This document shows, piece after piece, positions 8,927 to 16,805 of a stretch of DNA of 37,795 bases. Position 1 is the stretch's first letter; every line of letters starts with the position of its first letter. Source of the stretch: CAZPZZ01 sp964591245 (GTDB taxonomy: Bacteria > Acidobacteriota > Vicinamibacteria > Vicinamibacterales > UBA8438). The stretch spans positions 1 to 37,795 of the forward strand of contig CAZPZZ010000027.1 of the NCBI GenBank assembly GCA_964591245.1, given 5' to 3'. The position numbers and the translations under genes are program-made. The notes beneath the pieces are model-generated. The model was not told where the DNA came from. It did no database searches and saw only the letters and a program-made list of their open reading frames with translations.

Positions 8927-10081
8927 ATGCCAGAGACACCTCGCGCAGGGATATTCTCGCTTCACGTGGACACACCTCGCACTTGGCGTGGTGGGCAGAA
9001 CCAGACCCTGCTCACCGTGCGCGGACTCCGGGCGCTCGGACAGCGCGCCGCACTCGTCCCTCATCCCAAGGGAGAGCTCCGGCGCCGGGCTGCAGACGAT
9101 CCGGATGTGTATCCACTCGCCATCTCTGGCGACCTCGACGTGCGTGCAGCCTGGAAACTCTCCCGGCTACTACACCGACTGCAACCACGGGTGGTCCATG
9201 CTCAGGATGCGCACGCGGTCGCCGTTGTCGCCCTCGCACGTTCCCTGAGCCGACTGACGCCGCCATCGAGATTTGTGGTCTCCCGTCGGGTCGACTTCCA
9301 CATCCGGCAAAACGTATTCTCGAGGTGGAAGTACTCGCAAGTGGAGCTGTTTCTATGTGCTTCGGATGCAATTCGCTCGATGCTCATCGACGACGGGGTC
9401 GCAGCAGAACGTACCACCACGGTGCATGATGGGGTGAAACTCAAGGCCATCGCCGAGACGACGCGGCACGACACGCATGCGACGCTCGGTCTGCCTCCCG
9501 GCGTCCCGTTAGTGGGGAATGTGGCGGCACTCGTGCCACACAAGGGGCACCGATTTCTCATCGAAGCCGCTGCCCACGTAGTTCATCAATTCGCCGACGT
9601 GCGTTTCGTGATTATTGGGGAGGGACAACTCGAGCATGCCCTCCGACGACAGATCAGCGACCTGCACCTCGAACGGCACGTTTTACTTACCGGGTTTCGC
9701 TCCGACGCCCAAGCCCTCCTCAAGGGGTTCGACGTCTTCGCCATGAGCTCCGTCACTGAAGGTATGGGGTCGGTCCTGCTCGAGGCCATGGCTACAGGTC
9801 AACCGATCGTGGCGACACGCGCCGGCGGAATCCCGGAGGTCGTAACCCACGAGCGCACGGGCCTGCTGGTGCCACCGCGCGATGCACGCGCGCTGGCGGC
9901 GGCTATCATTACACTCCTCAGAGATCCGACCCAACGCACCCGACTTGGCGCCGCGGCACTTCACGCCGTACAGACCTCCTTCAGCGTTGAACGAATGGTC
10001 CGACAGACGCTCGACGCTTACGCCCGCCTGGTCGACAGACCCCACGAAGCGGGCACCGATCATCCCGCTGCGGTTGGTTGA
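8927..10081 (+). CDS. Glycosyltransferase family 4 (GT-B fold)
   Basis: 384 residues from ATG 8927, chosen because the protein then opens with MPETPRAGIFSLHVDTPRTW and the glycine pair GGQNQT that begins the GT-B N-domain. The C-domain has GNVAALVPHKGHRFLIEAA, VIIGEGQLEHALR and the GT4 E-x7-E motif (SSVTEGMGSVLLEAMATGQP), which binds the nucleotide sugar. It probably acts on the cytoplasmic face in LPS or other polysaccharide assembly, with the divergent family 2 enzyme as partner. Its last 101 bases overlap the 3' end of the convergent DUF2400 gene. The substrate cannot be named from sequence. Confidence 0.92.
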   Translation: MPETPRAGIFSLHVDTPRTWRGGQNQTLLTVRGLRALGQRAALVPHPKGELRRRAADDPDVYPLAISGDLDVRAAWKLSRLLHRLQPRVVHAQDAHAVAVVALARSLSRLTPPSRFVVSRRVDFHIRQNVFSRWKYSQVELFLCASDAIRSMLIDDGVAAERTTTVHDGVKLKAIAETTRHDTHATLGLPPGVPLVGNVAALVPHKGHRFLIEAAAHVVHQFADVRFVIIGEGQLEHALRRQISDLHLERHVLLTGFRSDAQALLKGFDVFAMSSVTEGMGSVLLEAMATGQPIVATRAGGIPEVVTHERTGLLVPPRDARALAAAIITLLRDPTQRTRLGAAALHAVQTSFSVERMVRQTLDAYARLVDRPHEAGTDHPAAVG

Positions 10082-10904
10082 ACCCACACGCATCCATCAT
10101 CCCGAGGTGACAGATCGAAAAATCGTAGCGAACAGGATCATCCGGATCGAGCCTTCGAAGAGACTCGGTGATCTCGCACGCCATTTTCCACCCAGGGGTC
10201 CGGTACCCCGTCAGCCTCAGACAGCGCCCGACGCGGACGATATGAGTATCTAGTGGTATCACGAGCTTCGACGTGGGCACCCTCGACCAGAGGCCAAGAT
10301 CAACGGCATCTCGGCGAACCATCCATCGGAGAAACAAATTGAGACGCTTACAGGCGCTGCCATTAGCCGGCCGCGGGAAGAAGTAGTTGACACCTCGCTT
10401 GGCCCTGATGCCACGATAGACGCAATCGAGATCGTAGGCGAGCGCACGCGCCGAAAACGAGTTCAAGGCCGGTCCGACGTCAGATGCCTCGACCGTATCG
10501 CCGGCGACAAAGAACGCTTCGATGGATCCACTCTCTTCGAGCATCTGCCTCAACAACCACAGGAGAGCGACAAGATCGATACCCCGGATCCATCGGTGCA
10601 CGATCGAACCCAACATGTCACCATCACGAGCGGGATCAAACTGGCGCACAAATTCAGCCGGTCTCGGTCCAAGAACCGAGAGCAGTGCCTCGATCGAGCT
10701 GATGACGCTCGTGACACGGCCAAACGCCAAGCCTGCGGCACAGAAAGCCACAAGCTCTTGATCGGCCCGCCGGGTATACCGGCGCACCAGATGCACCGGA
10801 TCGATAGCCGATTCGGGATGGTTGTAGGCTGTGTAGAGACGTTCAAGGGGCGCTTCAAGCCGGCCCAACACGGACAAAGCAGGAGGGCGACGCACGGCCG
10901 GCAT
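9981..10904 (-). CDS. TIGR02757 / DUF2400 family protein
   Basis: 307 residues from ATG 10904, nine bases after the pyrC stop. The sequence matches the uncharacterised TIGR02757 family: LYTAYNHPESAIDPVHLVRR near the start, FCAAGLAFGRV, RGVNYFFPRP, RLNLFLRWMVRRD, VDLGLWSRV and IPLDTHIVRVGRCLRLT. The last two regions recall HhH-GPD DNA glycosylases (the VDTHV element of Nth), and the C-terminus has a run of cysteines ending in CPLRGVC, reminiscent of an Fe-S loop. The function is not established. It is the last gene of the pyrR-pyrB-pyrC transcript. Its 3' end overlaps the convergent glycosyltransferase by 101 bases, so the two terminal cysteines are encoded in DNA that is coding on both strands. 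Confidence 0.88.
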   Translation of the reverse strand: MPAVRRPPALSVLGRLEAPLERLYTAYNHPESAIDPVHLVRRYTRRADQELVAFCAAGLAFGRVTSVISSIEALLSVLGPRPAEFVRQFDPARDGDMLGSIVHRWIRGIDLVALLWLLRQMLEESGSIEAFFVAGDTVEASDVGPALNSFSARALAYDLDCVYRGIRAKRGVNYFFPRPANGSACKRLNLFLRWMVRRDAVDLGLWSRVPTSKLVIPLDTHIVRVGRCLRLTGYRTPGWKMACEITESLRRLDPDDPVRYDFSICHLGMMDACGFNQPQRDDRCPLRGVCRPGGRKRRASVGPFVQR

Positions 10905-10912
10905 CAGAGCGC

Positions 10913-12283
10913 TCAGGACCGGCGTAGTGCAGCGGCAAATGTGGCCATGCCGGCAACCGCCTCGTTCGCGTAGACGAGCCGGCCGTCGACGATCGTCGCC
11001 GCGACGCCCCCCCGTAAATTCCACCCGTCGAACGGGGTGTTCCGAGCCAGAGAGCGGAAGGTGTTTGCATTCACCGTCACGGGTAGCTCTAACCCCAGAA
11101 CGGTAACGTCAGCCGGTGCCCCCAAGGTCAAGCGTCCCCCGGTCACACCCAATATCCTGGCGGGATTCACGGCCAGCAGCTCCACCAGCCGTGCCAGTGT
11201 CACGTGTCCGGCATGGACCAGGCGATCGAGACAAATAGATACGGCGGTCTCCAGCCCCACCACCCCGAAGGGCGCTCGGTCAAACTCCACCAATTTCTCG
11301 TCGTAGTGGTGCGGCGCGTGGGCAGTGCTGATGCAATCGATCGTACCGTCACGAAGTCCATCGAGCATCGCCTCCACATCGGGTTCCTCCCGTAGCGGCG
11401 GATTTGTCTTGAAGTTCGCGTCATACGTCGCGAGCTGCTCATCGGTAAGAGTGAAGTGATGTGGAGTGACCCCGCAGCTCGCGCGTCCACCCCGCTCCTG
11501 ACCGGCCCGGATCGCACGCAACGCCCCGGCTGTGCTCACATTGGCGACGTGTAGCGGGGCACCGGTCATGACGCTCAAGGCAAGATCACGTTCGACGGCG
11601 ATCTCCTCGGCAGCCGCTGGCATGCCCCGTAAACCCAGACAGGCGGCGCGGTACCCCTCATGCGCAACCCCACCTTCGGTGAGGGTTATCTCTTGGCAGT
11701 GGTCAATGACGACCATGTCGCACATCGCGGCGTACTCGAGCGCACGCCTCATAAGAATCGGCGTCGCCACCGACCGTCCGTCATCCGACACGGCTACGCA
11801 GCCGGCCCCTCGAAGCTCTGCCAGCGGTGCAAGTTCCTGGCCGTTCCGACCTTTCGTCACGGCTCCCACAGGATATACCCGAGCCAGTCCCGCCTCGGCG
11901 GCACGGTCGAGTATGAGCCTGGTTACCGCCGCGTCATCATTGGCCGGCTCGGTGTTTGGCATACAGGCCACGGCCGTGAACCCTCCGGCCACGGCGGCCG
12001 CAACCCCCGTGGCTACGGTCTCCTTGTGCTCGTGCCCCGGTTCACGCAAGTGGACGTGCATATCGATAAACCCGGGGCAGACAACGCATCCGCTGGGAAT
12101 GTCGACCACCCCGGTTCCACGTGGTACTTCCAGACCAGATCCGATCCCCGCGACCTGCCCCTCGTGCAACAGCACATCCACCCGGTCGTCCAAACCGCTG
12201 GCCGGGTCGACAACCCGCCCGCCACGAAGCAACAGTCCCGATGTCCCCACTTCACCCGACTCAGTGCGCCCCGGCTCAGTCAT
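10913..12283 (-). CDS. pyrC: Dihydroorotase
   Basis: 456 residues, class I (bacterial PyrC/AllB-type amidohydrolase). Cyclises carbamoyl aspartate to dihydroorotate. The metal-binding DMHVHLREPGHEHKE is present, as are ACMPNTEPAND, DHCQ for another metal His, HVANVSTAGALRAIR, TPHHFTLT, the catalytic STAHAPHH (an active DHOase has Asp in DHAPH; here Ala-His-Ala, see findings) and a C-terminal NPARILG beta-domain. It overlaps pyrB by four bases and runs straight into the DUF2400 gene, in a pyrR-pyrB-pyrC order. Because of the Asp change, an inactive DHOase partner (the PyrC' or PyrX type that scaffolds PyrB) is a possible alternative. Confidence 0.9.
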   Translation of the reverse strand: MTEPGRTESGEVGTSGLLLRGGRVVDPASGLDDRVDVLLHEGQVAGIGSGLEVPRGTGVVDIPSGCVVCPGFIDMHVHLREPGHEHKETVATGVAAAVAGGFTAVACMPNTEPANDDAAVTRLILDRAAEAGLARVYPVGAVTKGRNGQELAPLAELRGAGCVAVSDDGRSVATPILMRRALEYAAMCDMVVIDHCQEITLTEGGVAHEGYRAACLGLRGMPAAAEEIAVERDLALSVMTGAPLHVANVSTAGALRAIRAGQERGGRASCGVTPHHFTLTDEQLATYDANFKTNPPLREEPDVEAMLDGLRDGTIDCISTAHAPHHYDEKLVEFDRAPFGVVGLETAVSICLDRLVHAGHVTLARLVELLAVNPARILGVTGGRLTLGAPADVTVLGLELPVTVNANTFRSLARNTPFDGWNLRGGVAATIVDGRLVYANEAVAGMATFAAALRRS

Positions 12284-13278
12284 GCGTCAGCCTGACCACC
12301 AGACAGGAGGTAGAGAACCGCCATCCGCACGGCAACCCCATTCGCGACCTGATCGAGAATGACCGAATAAGGCCCGTCGGCGACCTCCGGGGCAATCTCC
12401 ACCCCTCGATTCATAGGTCCGGGATGCATGATGATGACATCCGACTTCGCACGCTGAAGCCGGGCTTCGGTCATCCCGAAATGGTGAAAATACTCTCGCC
12501 GGGAGGGAAAAAAGTGACGCTGCATCCGCTCCAGTTGGATCCGAAGCAACATGATGACGTCGGCCCCCTCGACCGCTTCATCGACCGAAGTCGTGGCCCT
12601 TACCCCGAGACGGGACATGCCCGGCAACATCAGAGTGGCGGGCGCGCAAGCACACACGTCGGCGCCAAGCGCCCGTAACAAGAGCAGGTTCGACCGAAAG
12701 ACTCGACTGTGAAGCAGGTCGCCGATAATAGAGACCTTGAGTCCCTTGAAGTTCCGTTTGTGCTCCCGAATAGTAAGAGCGTCCAGCAGAGCCTGCGTGG
12801 GATGCTCATGCATTCCGTCACCGGCATTAATGACCCGCGCGCGGCACAACCTGGCCACGAGGTGTCCTGCCCCAGCCGAGGCGTGACGCACCACGATGAT
12901 GTCCGGCGCCATCGCCTCGAGCGTGCGTACGGTGTCCGACAACGTTTCACCTTTGGCCACACTGGAACCGGTAATCGCTACATTGACGGTGTCAGCGCTA
13001 AGTCGCTTCTCGGCGATCTCAAATGACGTACGCGTTCGGGTGCTCGATTCGAAGAAGAGGTTGACCACCGTTTGCCCCCGTAACGCGGGCACCTTCTTGA
13101 TCGACCGAGTGCCAACCTCTTTCATCGCCTCCGCCGTATCGAGAACAAGCACGATCTCGTCTTGGGACAGATCCTCAATGCTTAAGAGATTGGCTGCACG
13201 AAGACCCACAGGGGCATCGCCCCTCAACGCCGCGTCGAAATCTCGCCCGGAAAGATCAGCGGATGCCGGCATCTTCAA
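12280..13278 (-). CDS. pyrB: Aspartate carbamoyltransferase catalytic subunit
   Basis: 332 residues. Transfers the carbamoyl group from carbamoyl phosphate to aspartate, the first committed step of pyrimidine synthesis. The carbamoyl phosphate loop is FFESSTRTRTSFE. Also present are the conserved DGMHEHPTQALLDALTI and the terminal MHPGPMNRGVEI plus QVANGVAVRMAVLY. It overlaps the 3' end of pyrR by 23 bases and pyrC by four. The N-terminal 40 residues are slightly longer than in short PyrB proteins, and ATG at 13272 is an alternative start. No regulatory chain (pyrI) is seen, in keeping with control through PyrR. Confidence 0.98.
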   Translation of the reverse strand: MKMPASADLSGRDFDAALRGDAPVGLRAANLLSIEDLSQDEIVLVLDTAEAMKEVGTRSIKKVPALRGQTVVNLFFESSTRTRTSFEIAEKRLSADTVNVAITGSSVAKGETLSDTVRTLEAMAPDIIVVRHASAGAGHLVARLCRARVINAGDGMHEHPTQALLDALTIREHKRNFKGLKVSIIGDLLHSRVFRSNLLLLRALGADVCACAPATLMLPGMSRLGVRATTSVDEAVEGADVIMLLRIQLERMQRHFFPSRREYFHHFGMTEARLQRAKSDVIIMHPGPMNRGVEIAPEVADGPYSVILDQVANGVAVRMAVLYLLSGGQADA

Positions 13279-13798
13279 TCACCACCTCATCGAGCCCTTC
13301 CACCTCCGCAAGCCGAACCTGGACACTCTCCTCCAGCGAGGTAGGCAGATTCTTGCCAACATAGTCAGCCTTGATAGGGAGTTCACGATGTCCCCGGTCT
13401 ACGAGCACGAGCAACTCGATCGTTCGAGGTCGTCCGAAGTCAATCAGAGCATCAAGCGCCGCTCGCACCGTCCGACCAGTGTAGAGAACGTCATCAACGA
13501 GCAAGATGCGGCGGTTGTCGATCGAAAAATCAATCTCCGTCCGCCGGAGAATCGGCTGGGGGCCGACCGGCTGGCGCATCAAATCGTCCCGATATAAGGT
13601 GATATCAAGCACCCCGGCGGGAACGGTGACTCCGGTGATGTCCGCAAGGACGCTTGAGAGACGGCGGGCAATAGGAACGCCGCGCGTGCGGACGCCGATC
13701 AGCGCAAGTTCCTCGAGCGCATGATGGCGTTCGACAATTTCATGGGCCATCCGCGCGATCGTCCGAGCCACCTGATTGGCGGCCATTACGACAGCCAT
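13256..13798 (-). CDS. pyrR: Bifunctional pyr operon regulator / uracil phosphoribosyltransferase PyrR
   Basis: 180 residues from ATG 13798, which has a GGAGG Shine-Dalgarno at 13803-13807 spaced four bases away; the frame continues upstream but without family similarity. The PRPP-binding signature is ILLVDDVLYTGRTVRAALDAL. IGVRTRGVPIARRL and the C-terminal LPIKADYVGKNLPTS are PyrR hallmarks. PyrR binds a leader RNA hairpin when UMP is high and lowers expression of the downstream pyr genes; it also has uracil phosphoribosyltransferase activity. It is the first gene of the pyrR-pyrB-pyrC operon, with a matching RNA motif in its own leader (13881-13898). Confidence 0.97.
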   Translation of the reverse strand: MAVVMAANQVARTIARMAHEIVERHHALEELALIGVRTRGVPIARRLSSVLADITGVTVPAGVLDITLYRDDLMRQPVGPQPILRRTEIDFSIDNRRILLVDDVLYTGRTVRAALDALIDFGRPRTIELLVLVDRGHRELPIKADYVGKNLPTSLEESVQVRLAEVEGLDEVVIEDAGIR

Positions 13799-13802
13799 GA
13801 CC

Positions 13803-13859
13803 CCTCCAGACGAAGAAGCCAAGAATACACGGATGCGTAGCGCAGCCAGTCGATGGAGG
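13803..13859 (-). promoter_or_regulatory. pyrR Shine-Dalgarno and complementary anti-SD in the leader
   Basis: In the minus-strand transcript a CCTCC (plus 13855-13859) precedes the pyrR Shine-Dalgarno GGAGG (13803-13807) by 47 bases. The two can pair and would hide the ribosome binding site. With the AGAGAGG hairpin just upstream this suggests translational control, as known for mycobacterial PyrR, more than transcription attenuation, since no U-tract terminator is seen. Pairing is visible; the function is inferred. Confidence 0.35.
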
Positions 13860-13880
13860 AAAACACGATTCAACCTCTTC

Positions 13881-13898
13881 GCGACCTCTCTGTGTCGC
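13881..13898 (-). promoter_or_regulatory. candidate PyrR-binding RNA element
   Basis: The minus-strand leader contains CAGAGAGGTCGCGAAGAGG. It keeps the AGAGAGG core of known PyrR-binding loops, with a following GC and AAG as in those elements. A perfect 5-bp stem GCGAC/GTCGC (13894-13898 with 13881-13885) encloses the ACAGAGAG segment. It is about 83 bases upstream of the pyrR start. The element position, sequence core and the presence of pyrR as the next gene agree; the exact fold differs from the textbook Bacillus loop. Confidence 0.5.
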
Positions 13899-13994
13899 AC
13901 TTAAAGAGACGAACGTGAGTATCTTACCAGCTCTTGGGACCAATTAGCTCAACCGTTGATGCCCATAGACCCACCACGAAGCAGCGACCTCGGA

Positions 13995-14000
13995 TATACT
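13995..14000 (+). promoter_or_regulatory. candidate -10 of the pyrKDF operon
   Basis: TATACT lies eight bases before the pyrK ATG (14009). Transcription would then start about at the ATG, giving a leaderless or nearly leaderless mRNA, which fits the absence of any Shine-Dalgarno. No convincing -35 is present. Confidence 0.3.
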
Positions 14001-14008
14001 CGACCGCG

Positions 14009-14827
14009 ATGCTGGTGGACGTTGAGGCGGTGGTGCAGAAAAATACCCGTCTGTCGTCCGACTACAACGTCGTCGCGATCGCCGCGCAAGATATCGCGGC
14101 GCAGGCCCTCCCAGGCCAGTTCGTGATGGTCAAACCCCGGACCGGCCATGATTCCTTGCTTCGGCGCCCCTTCTCTATCTTCGAAGTGTTACGAGACAAC
14201 GCGGGAAACCTCTCTGGCCTCTCGCTGCTGAACAAACAGATTGGCGTCACGACCCGAGCCCTGTTCAATGCAAAACCGGGCGATAGCATCCAATGCCTCG
14301 GACCGCTCGGGCGACCGTTTTCACTGCCCGGTTCCATGACGCAGGCATGGATGGTCGCCGGTGGAGTGGGCGTGGCCCCATTCCTTGGACTGGCCGCTCA
14401 ACTACGCGCACAGGGCGTCACGACCACGCTCTTCTATGGGGGCCGACACGCAGGTGAGTTGTTCTATCTCGATGCCTTCCGTCAGCTCGGAGTGACGCTT
14501 CACCTGGCCACCGATGACGGTAGTGCCGGCGATCATGGCCTGGTCACGCTGCCTCTGTCCCGAGCGTTGCAGCAGACCCCTCCCACCACGTCTGCGCAGA
14601 TCTACGCTTGCGGTCCTACCCGCATGATGCATGCCGTGACGAAGCTAGCCTCGACCCACGACCGTCCCGTCGAAGTGTCACTGGAACAGATCATGGGGTG
14701 CGGGCTTGGCGGCTGCTACAGTTGTGTCGTACCAGTGCGGAGCCCTGGTGGCATGCGTTACGTACGCTCATGCCTGGACGGCCCCACCTTCGATGGCACG
14801 CACGTGGTCTGGGATCAGATCGCATGA
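14009..14827 (+). CDS. pyrK: Dihydroorotate dehydrogenase electron-transfer subunit
   Basis: 272 residues from ATG 14009. FAD- and 2Fe-2S-containing subunit that passes electrons from the PyrD FMN to NAD+. The FAD site is LLRRPFSIFEV with PGQFVMVKP before it. The NAD-binding start is MVAGGVGVAPFLGLA. The cluster ligands are MGCGLGGCYSCVVPV plus the later YVRSCLDGP. The order and length match class 1B PyrK. Its stop overlaps the pyrD start (ATGA). It is divergent from pyrR, so the two halves of the pathway are driven from the same 210-base region (13799-14008). Confidence 0.96.
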   Translation: MLVDVEAVVQKNTRLSSDYNVVAIAAQDIAAQALPGQFVMVKPRTGHDSLLRRPFSIFEVLRDNAGNLSGLSLLNKQIGVTTRALFNAKPGDSIQCLGPLGRPFSLPGSMTQAWMVAGGVGVAPFLGLAAQLRAQGVTTTLFYGGRHAGELFYLDAFRQLGVTLHLATDDGSAGDHGLVTLPLSRALQQTPPTTSAQIYACGPTRMMHAVTKLASTHDRPVEVSLEQIMGCGLGGCYSCVVPVRSPGGMRYVRSCLDGPTFDGTHVVWDQIA

Positions 14828-15756
14828 ACGTCGATCTATCGGTAGACATTGGTGGACTACGGCTGGCCAACCCGATCATCGCAGCTAGTGGCTGCTTCGG
14901 CTACGGGTTGGAGTACGCGGAAGCGGTCGATCTGTCGGCACTAGGCGCTATTGCCGTGAAGGGGTTGTTCCTCGATGAACGCGAAGGTCACCCACCGGCG
15001 CGGATCGTGGAAACTCCGAGCGGGATGCTGAACGCAATCGGACTCCAGGGCATCGGCGTGCATCGCTTCGTTGCCGAAAAACTGCCCCCTCTACAGGCCG
15101 CGGGGGCCGTCGTCATCGTCAACATCTGCGGTTCGAGCATCGAGGAATACGCTGAAATCGCGCGCGTGCTAGACGATGCTGCCGGAGTGGGCGCTATCGA
15201 GCTGAACATCTCCTGCCCGAACATCAAGAAAGGGGGGATGGTCTTTGGCTGCTCGCAACAGGGCACCCACGATGTCGTGGCCGCGGTACGGCAAGTAACC
15301 CGACTCCCACTCATCCCCAAGCTCACCCCCAACGTCACCGATGTGGCCTCATTCGCCATCGCGGCTCGTGACGCAGGAGCGGACGCGGTGTCACTAGTCA
15401 ACACCTTCTTGGCCATGGCGGTCGACGTCGAGACGCGCCGGCCCCGGCTATCCAACGTGGTAGGGGGCCTGAGCGGACCGGCTATTCGTCCGATCGCCGT
15501 TCGTATGGTCCACGAGTGCTATCAGGCAGTAGAGATTCCCATCATCGGTATGGGCGGTATCATGAGTGCAGAAGACGCACTTGAGTTCATGATCGTGGGA
15601 GCCAGCGCCGTGCAGGTCGGCACGGCCAACTTCGTCGACCCATTCATCTGGGCAACGTTGCTGACAGATCTCACCACCTACCTGCATCGTCATCAGATAG
15701 AGCAGGTCTCAGAAATCGTGGGCACCCTTGCTCTCAACGCAAAAGGGTCACAATGA
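14824..15756 (+). CDS. pyrD: Dihydroorotate dehydrogenase, class 1B catalytic subunit
   Basis: 310 residues. Oxidises dihydroorotate to orotate with FMN. Class 1B is shown by the catalytic cysteine in IELNISCPNIKKGGM and by the pyrK neighbour. Other motifs are ANPIIAASGCFGYG, PKLTPNVTDV, LVNTFLAMAVD, GGLSGPAIRPIA and the FMN phosphate site IGMGGIMSAEDALEFMIVGA. The start is ATG 14824, overlapping the pyrK stop by four bases; the frame remains open upstream without similarity. It overlaps pyrF by four bases as well. Confidence 0.98.
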   Translation: MNVDLSVDIGGLRLANPIIAASGCFGYGLEYAEAVDLSALGAIAVKGLFLDEREGHPPARIVETPSGMLNAIGLQGIGVHRFVAEKLPPLQAAGAVVIVNICGSSIEEYAEIARVLDDAAGVGAIELNISCPNIKKGGMVFGCSQQGTHDVVAAVRQVTRLPLIPKLTPNVTDVASFAIAARDAGADAVSLVNTFLAMAVDVETRRPRLSNVVGGLSGPAIRPIAVRMVHECYQAVEIPIIGMGGIMSAEDALEFMIVGASAVQVGTANFVDPFIWATLLTDLTTYLHRHQIEQVSEIVGTLALNAKGSQ

Positions 15757-16478
15757 ACCAGCCGCGCGACCAAATCCTTGTGGCGCTCGACGTAGATACC
15801 AAGCTACGCGCACTCGAACTGAGCGACGCACTCCGAGGAAATGTGGGGGGGTTCAAGATCGGAAGCCGGCTCTTCACGGCTGAAGGACCAGATCTGGTTT
15901 CTACGCTCGTCGACCGGGGCGATCGCGTCTTCTTGGACCTCAAGTTTCACGACATCCCGACGGTGGTGGCGGAAGCAGTGCTCGCAGCGGCTAGGCTTGG
16001 CACATGGATGCTGACGGTACATACCGCCGGTGGAATGACCATGCTCCGTGCTGCGGCGAATGCCGCACAAGAGGTAGACCGACCACCGCAGGTGGTAGGT
16101 GTGACCGTGCTGACCAGCTTTGACGACGCGGAACTTGCACGCGTCGGGGTAACCCGCCCCCTCCCCGACCAGGTCGAAGTCCTGGCAGACCTGGCTATGG
16201 GCGCTGGTCTCGACGGTGTAGTCGCCTCTCCGCTCGAGGTTGTTCGATTGCGAACGCGTCTCGGAAGTGCCGCAACCATAGTGACCCCTGGCATCCGCAA
16301 ACCAGCGAAAGATGGTAGCCGCGCCCACGACGACCAGGTCCGGACACTAGAACCGGCTGAAGCAGTAGCAGCTGGATCCAGCTATCTTGTCATCGGCCGA
16401 CCAATTATTGCTGCTCCAGACCCAGTGACCGCAGCTTCTGCGATGGTCCGCGAACTCGAGAACACACGGTCGATCTAG
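15753..16478 (+). CDS. pyrF: Orotidine 5'-phosphate decarboxylase
   Basis: 241 residues, group 1 enzyme that decarboxylates OMP to UMP, the last step of the pathway. The catalytic charged array is in FLDLKFHDIPTVVAEA. QILVALDVDT opens the barrel, and VTPGIRKP and YLVIGRPIIAAPDP form the phosphate site. Translationally coupled to pyrD (ATGA overlap). Together with pyrB, pyrC, pyrK/D and pyrE this window encodes all UMP steps except carbamoyl phosphate synthetase. Confidence 0.97.
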   Translation: MNQPRDQILVALDVDTKLRALELSDALRGNVGGFKIGSRLFTAEGPDLVSTLVDRGDRVFLDLKFHDIPTVVAEAVLAAARLGTWMLTVHTAGGMTMLRAAANAAQEVDRPPQVVGVTVLTSFDDAELARVGVTRPLPDQVEVLADLAMGAGLDGVVASPLEVVRLRTRLGSAATIVTPGIRKPAKDGSRAHDDQVRTLEPAEAVAAGSSYLVIGRPIIAAPDPVTAASAMVRELENTRSI

Positions 16479-16513
16479 CGTCCCGATCCAGTTACTCAAT
16501 CCTATTCACTCCC

Positions 16514-16786
16514 ATGCAGCTCACCATGTACAGCCGTCCTGGCTGCCATCTGTGCGACGACATGAAGGAAGTTCTAGACCGGGTTCATCGCGAGCAACCG
16601 TTCACGCTCACGATCGTCGACATCGCGTCTGACCCGAGATTACTGAAACAGTATCAGCACGAGATCCCTGTATTGGTGATGGAGGAAACGGAAATCGCAC
16701 GCCACCGAATCGACGAGGCAACGCTGACCCGGCTCCTGGCCGCAAGACGGCAGGCTCAAGAGGAATCCGCACCTGGAGAAACGTGA
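16514..16786 (+). CDS. Glutaredoxin family protein (DUF836-like)
   Basis: 90 residues, thioredoxin fold. The redox motif is CHLC at positions 11-14 of MQLTMYSRPGCHLCDDMKEV. The expected cis-proline is in HEIPVLVMEE. This CxxC pattern with the short helix and DIASDPRLLKQY fits small bacterial glutaredoxin-like proteins, which reduce disulphides or handle Fe-S clusters; no partner is indicated. It follows pyrF by 35 bases and may be the last gene of the pyrKDF transcript, which ends in the strong hairpin 20 bases further on. Confidence 0.9.
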   Translation: MQLTMYSRPGCHLCDDMKEVLDRVHREQPFTLTIVDIASDPRLLKQYQHEIPVLVMEETEIARHRIDEATLTRLLAARRQAQEESAPGET

Positions 16787-16805
16787 GCGACAGGGCAGAG
16801 CGGTA

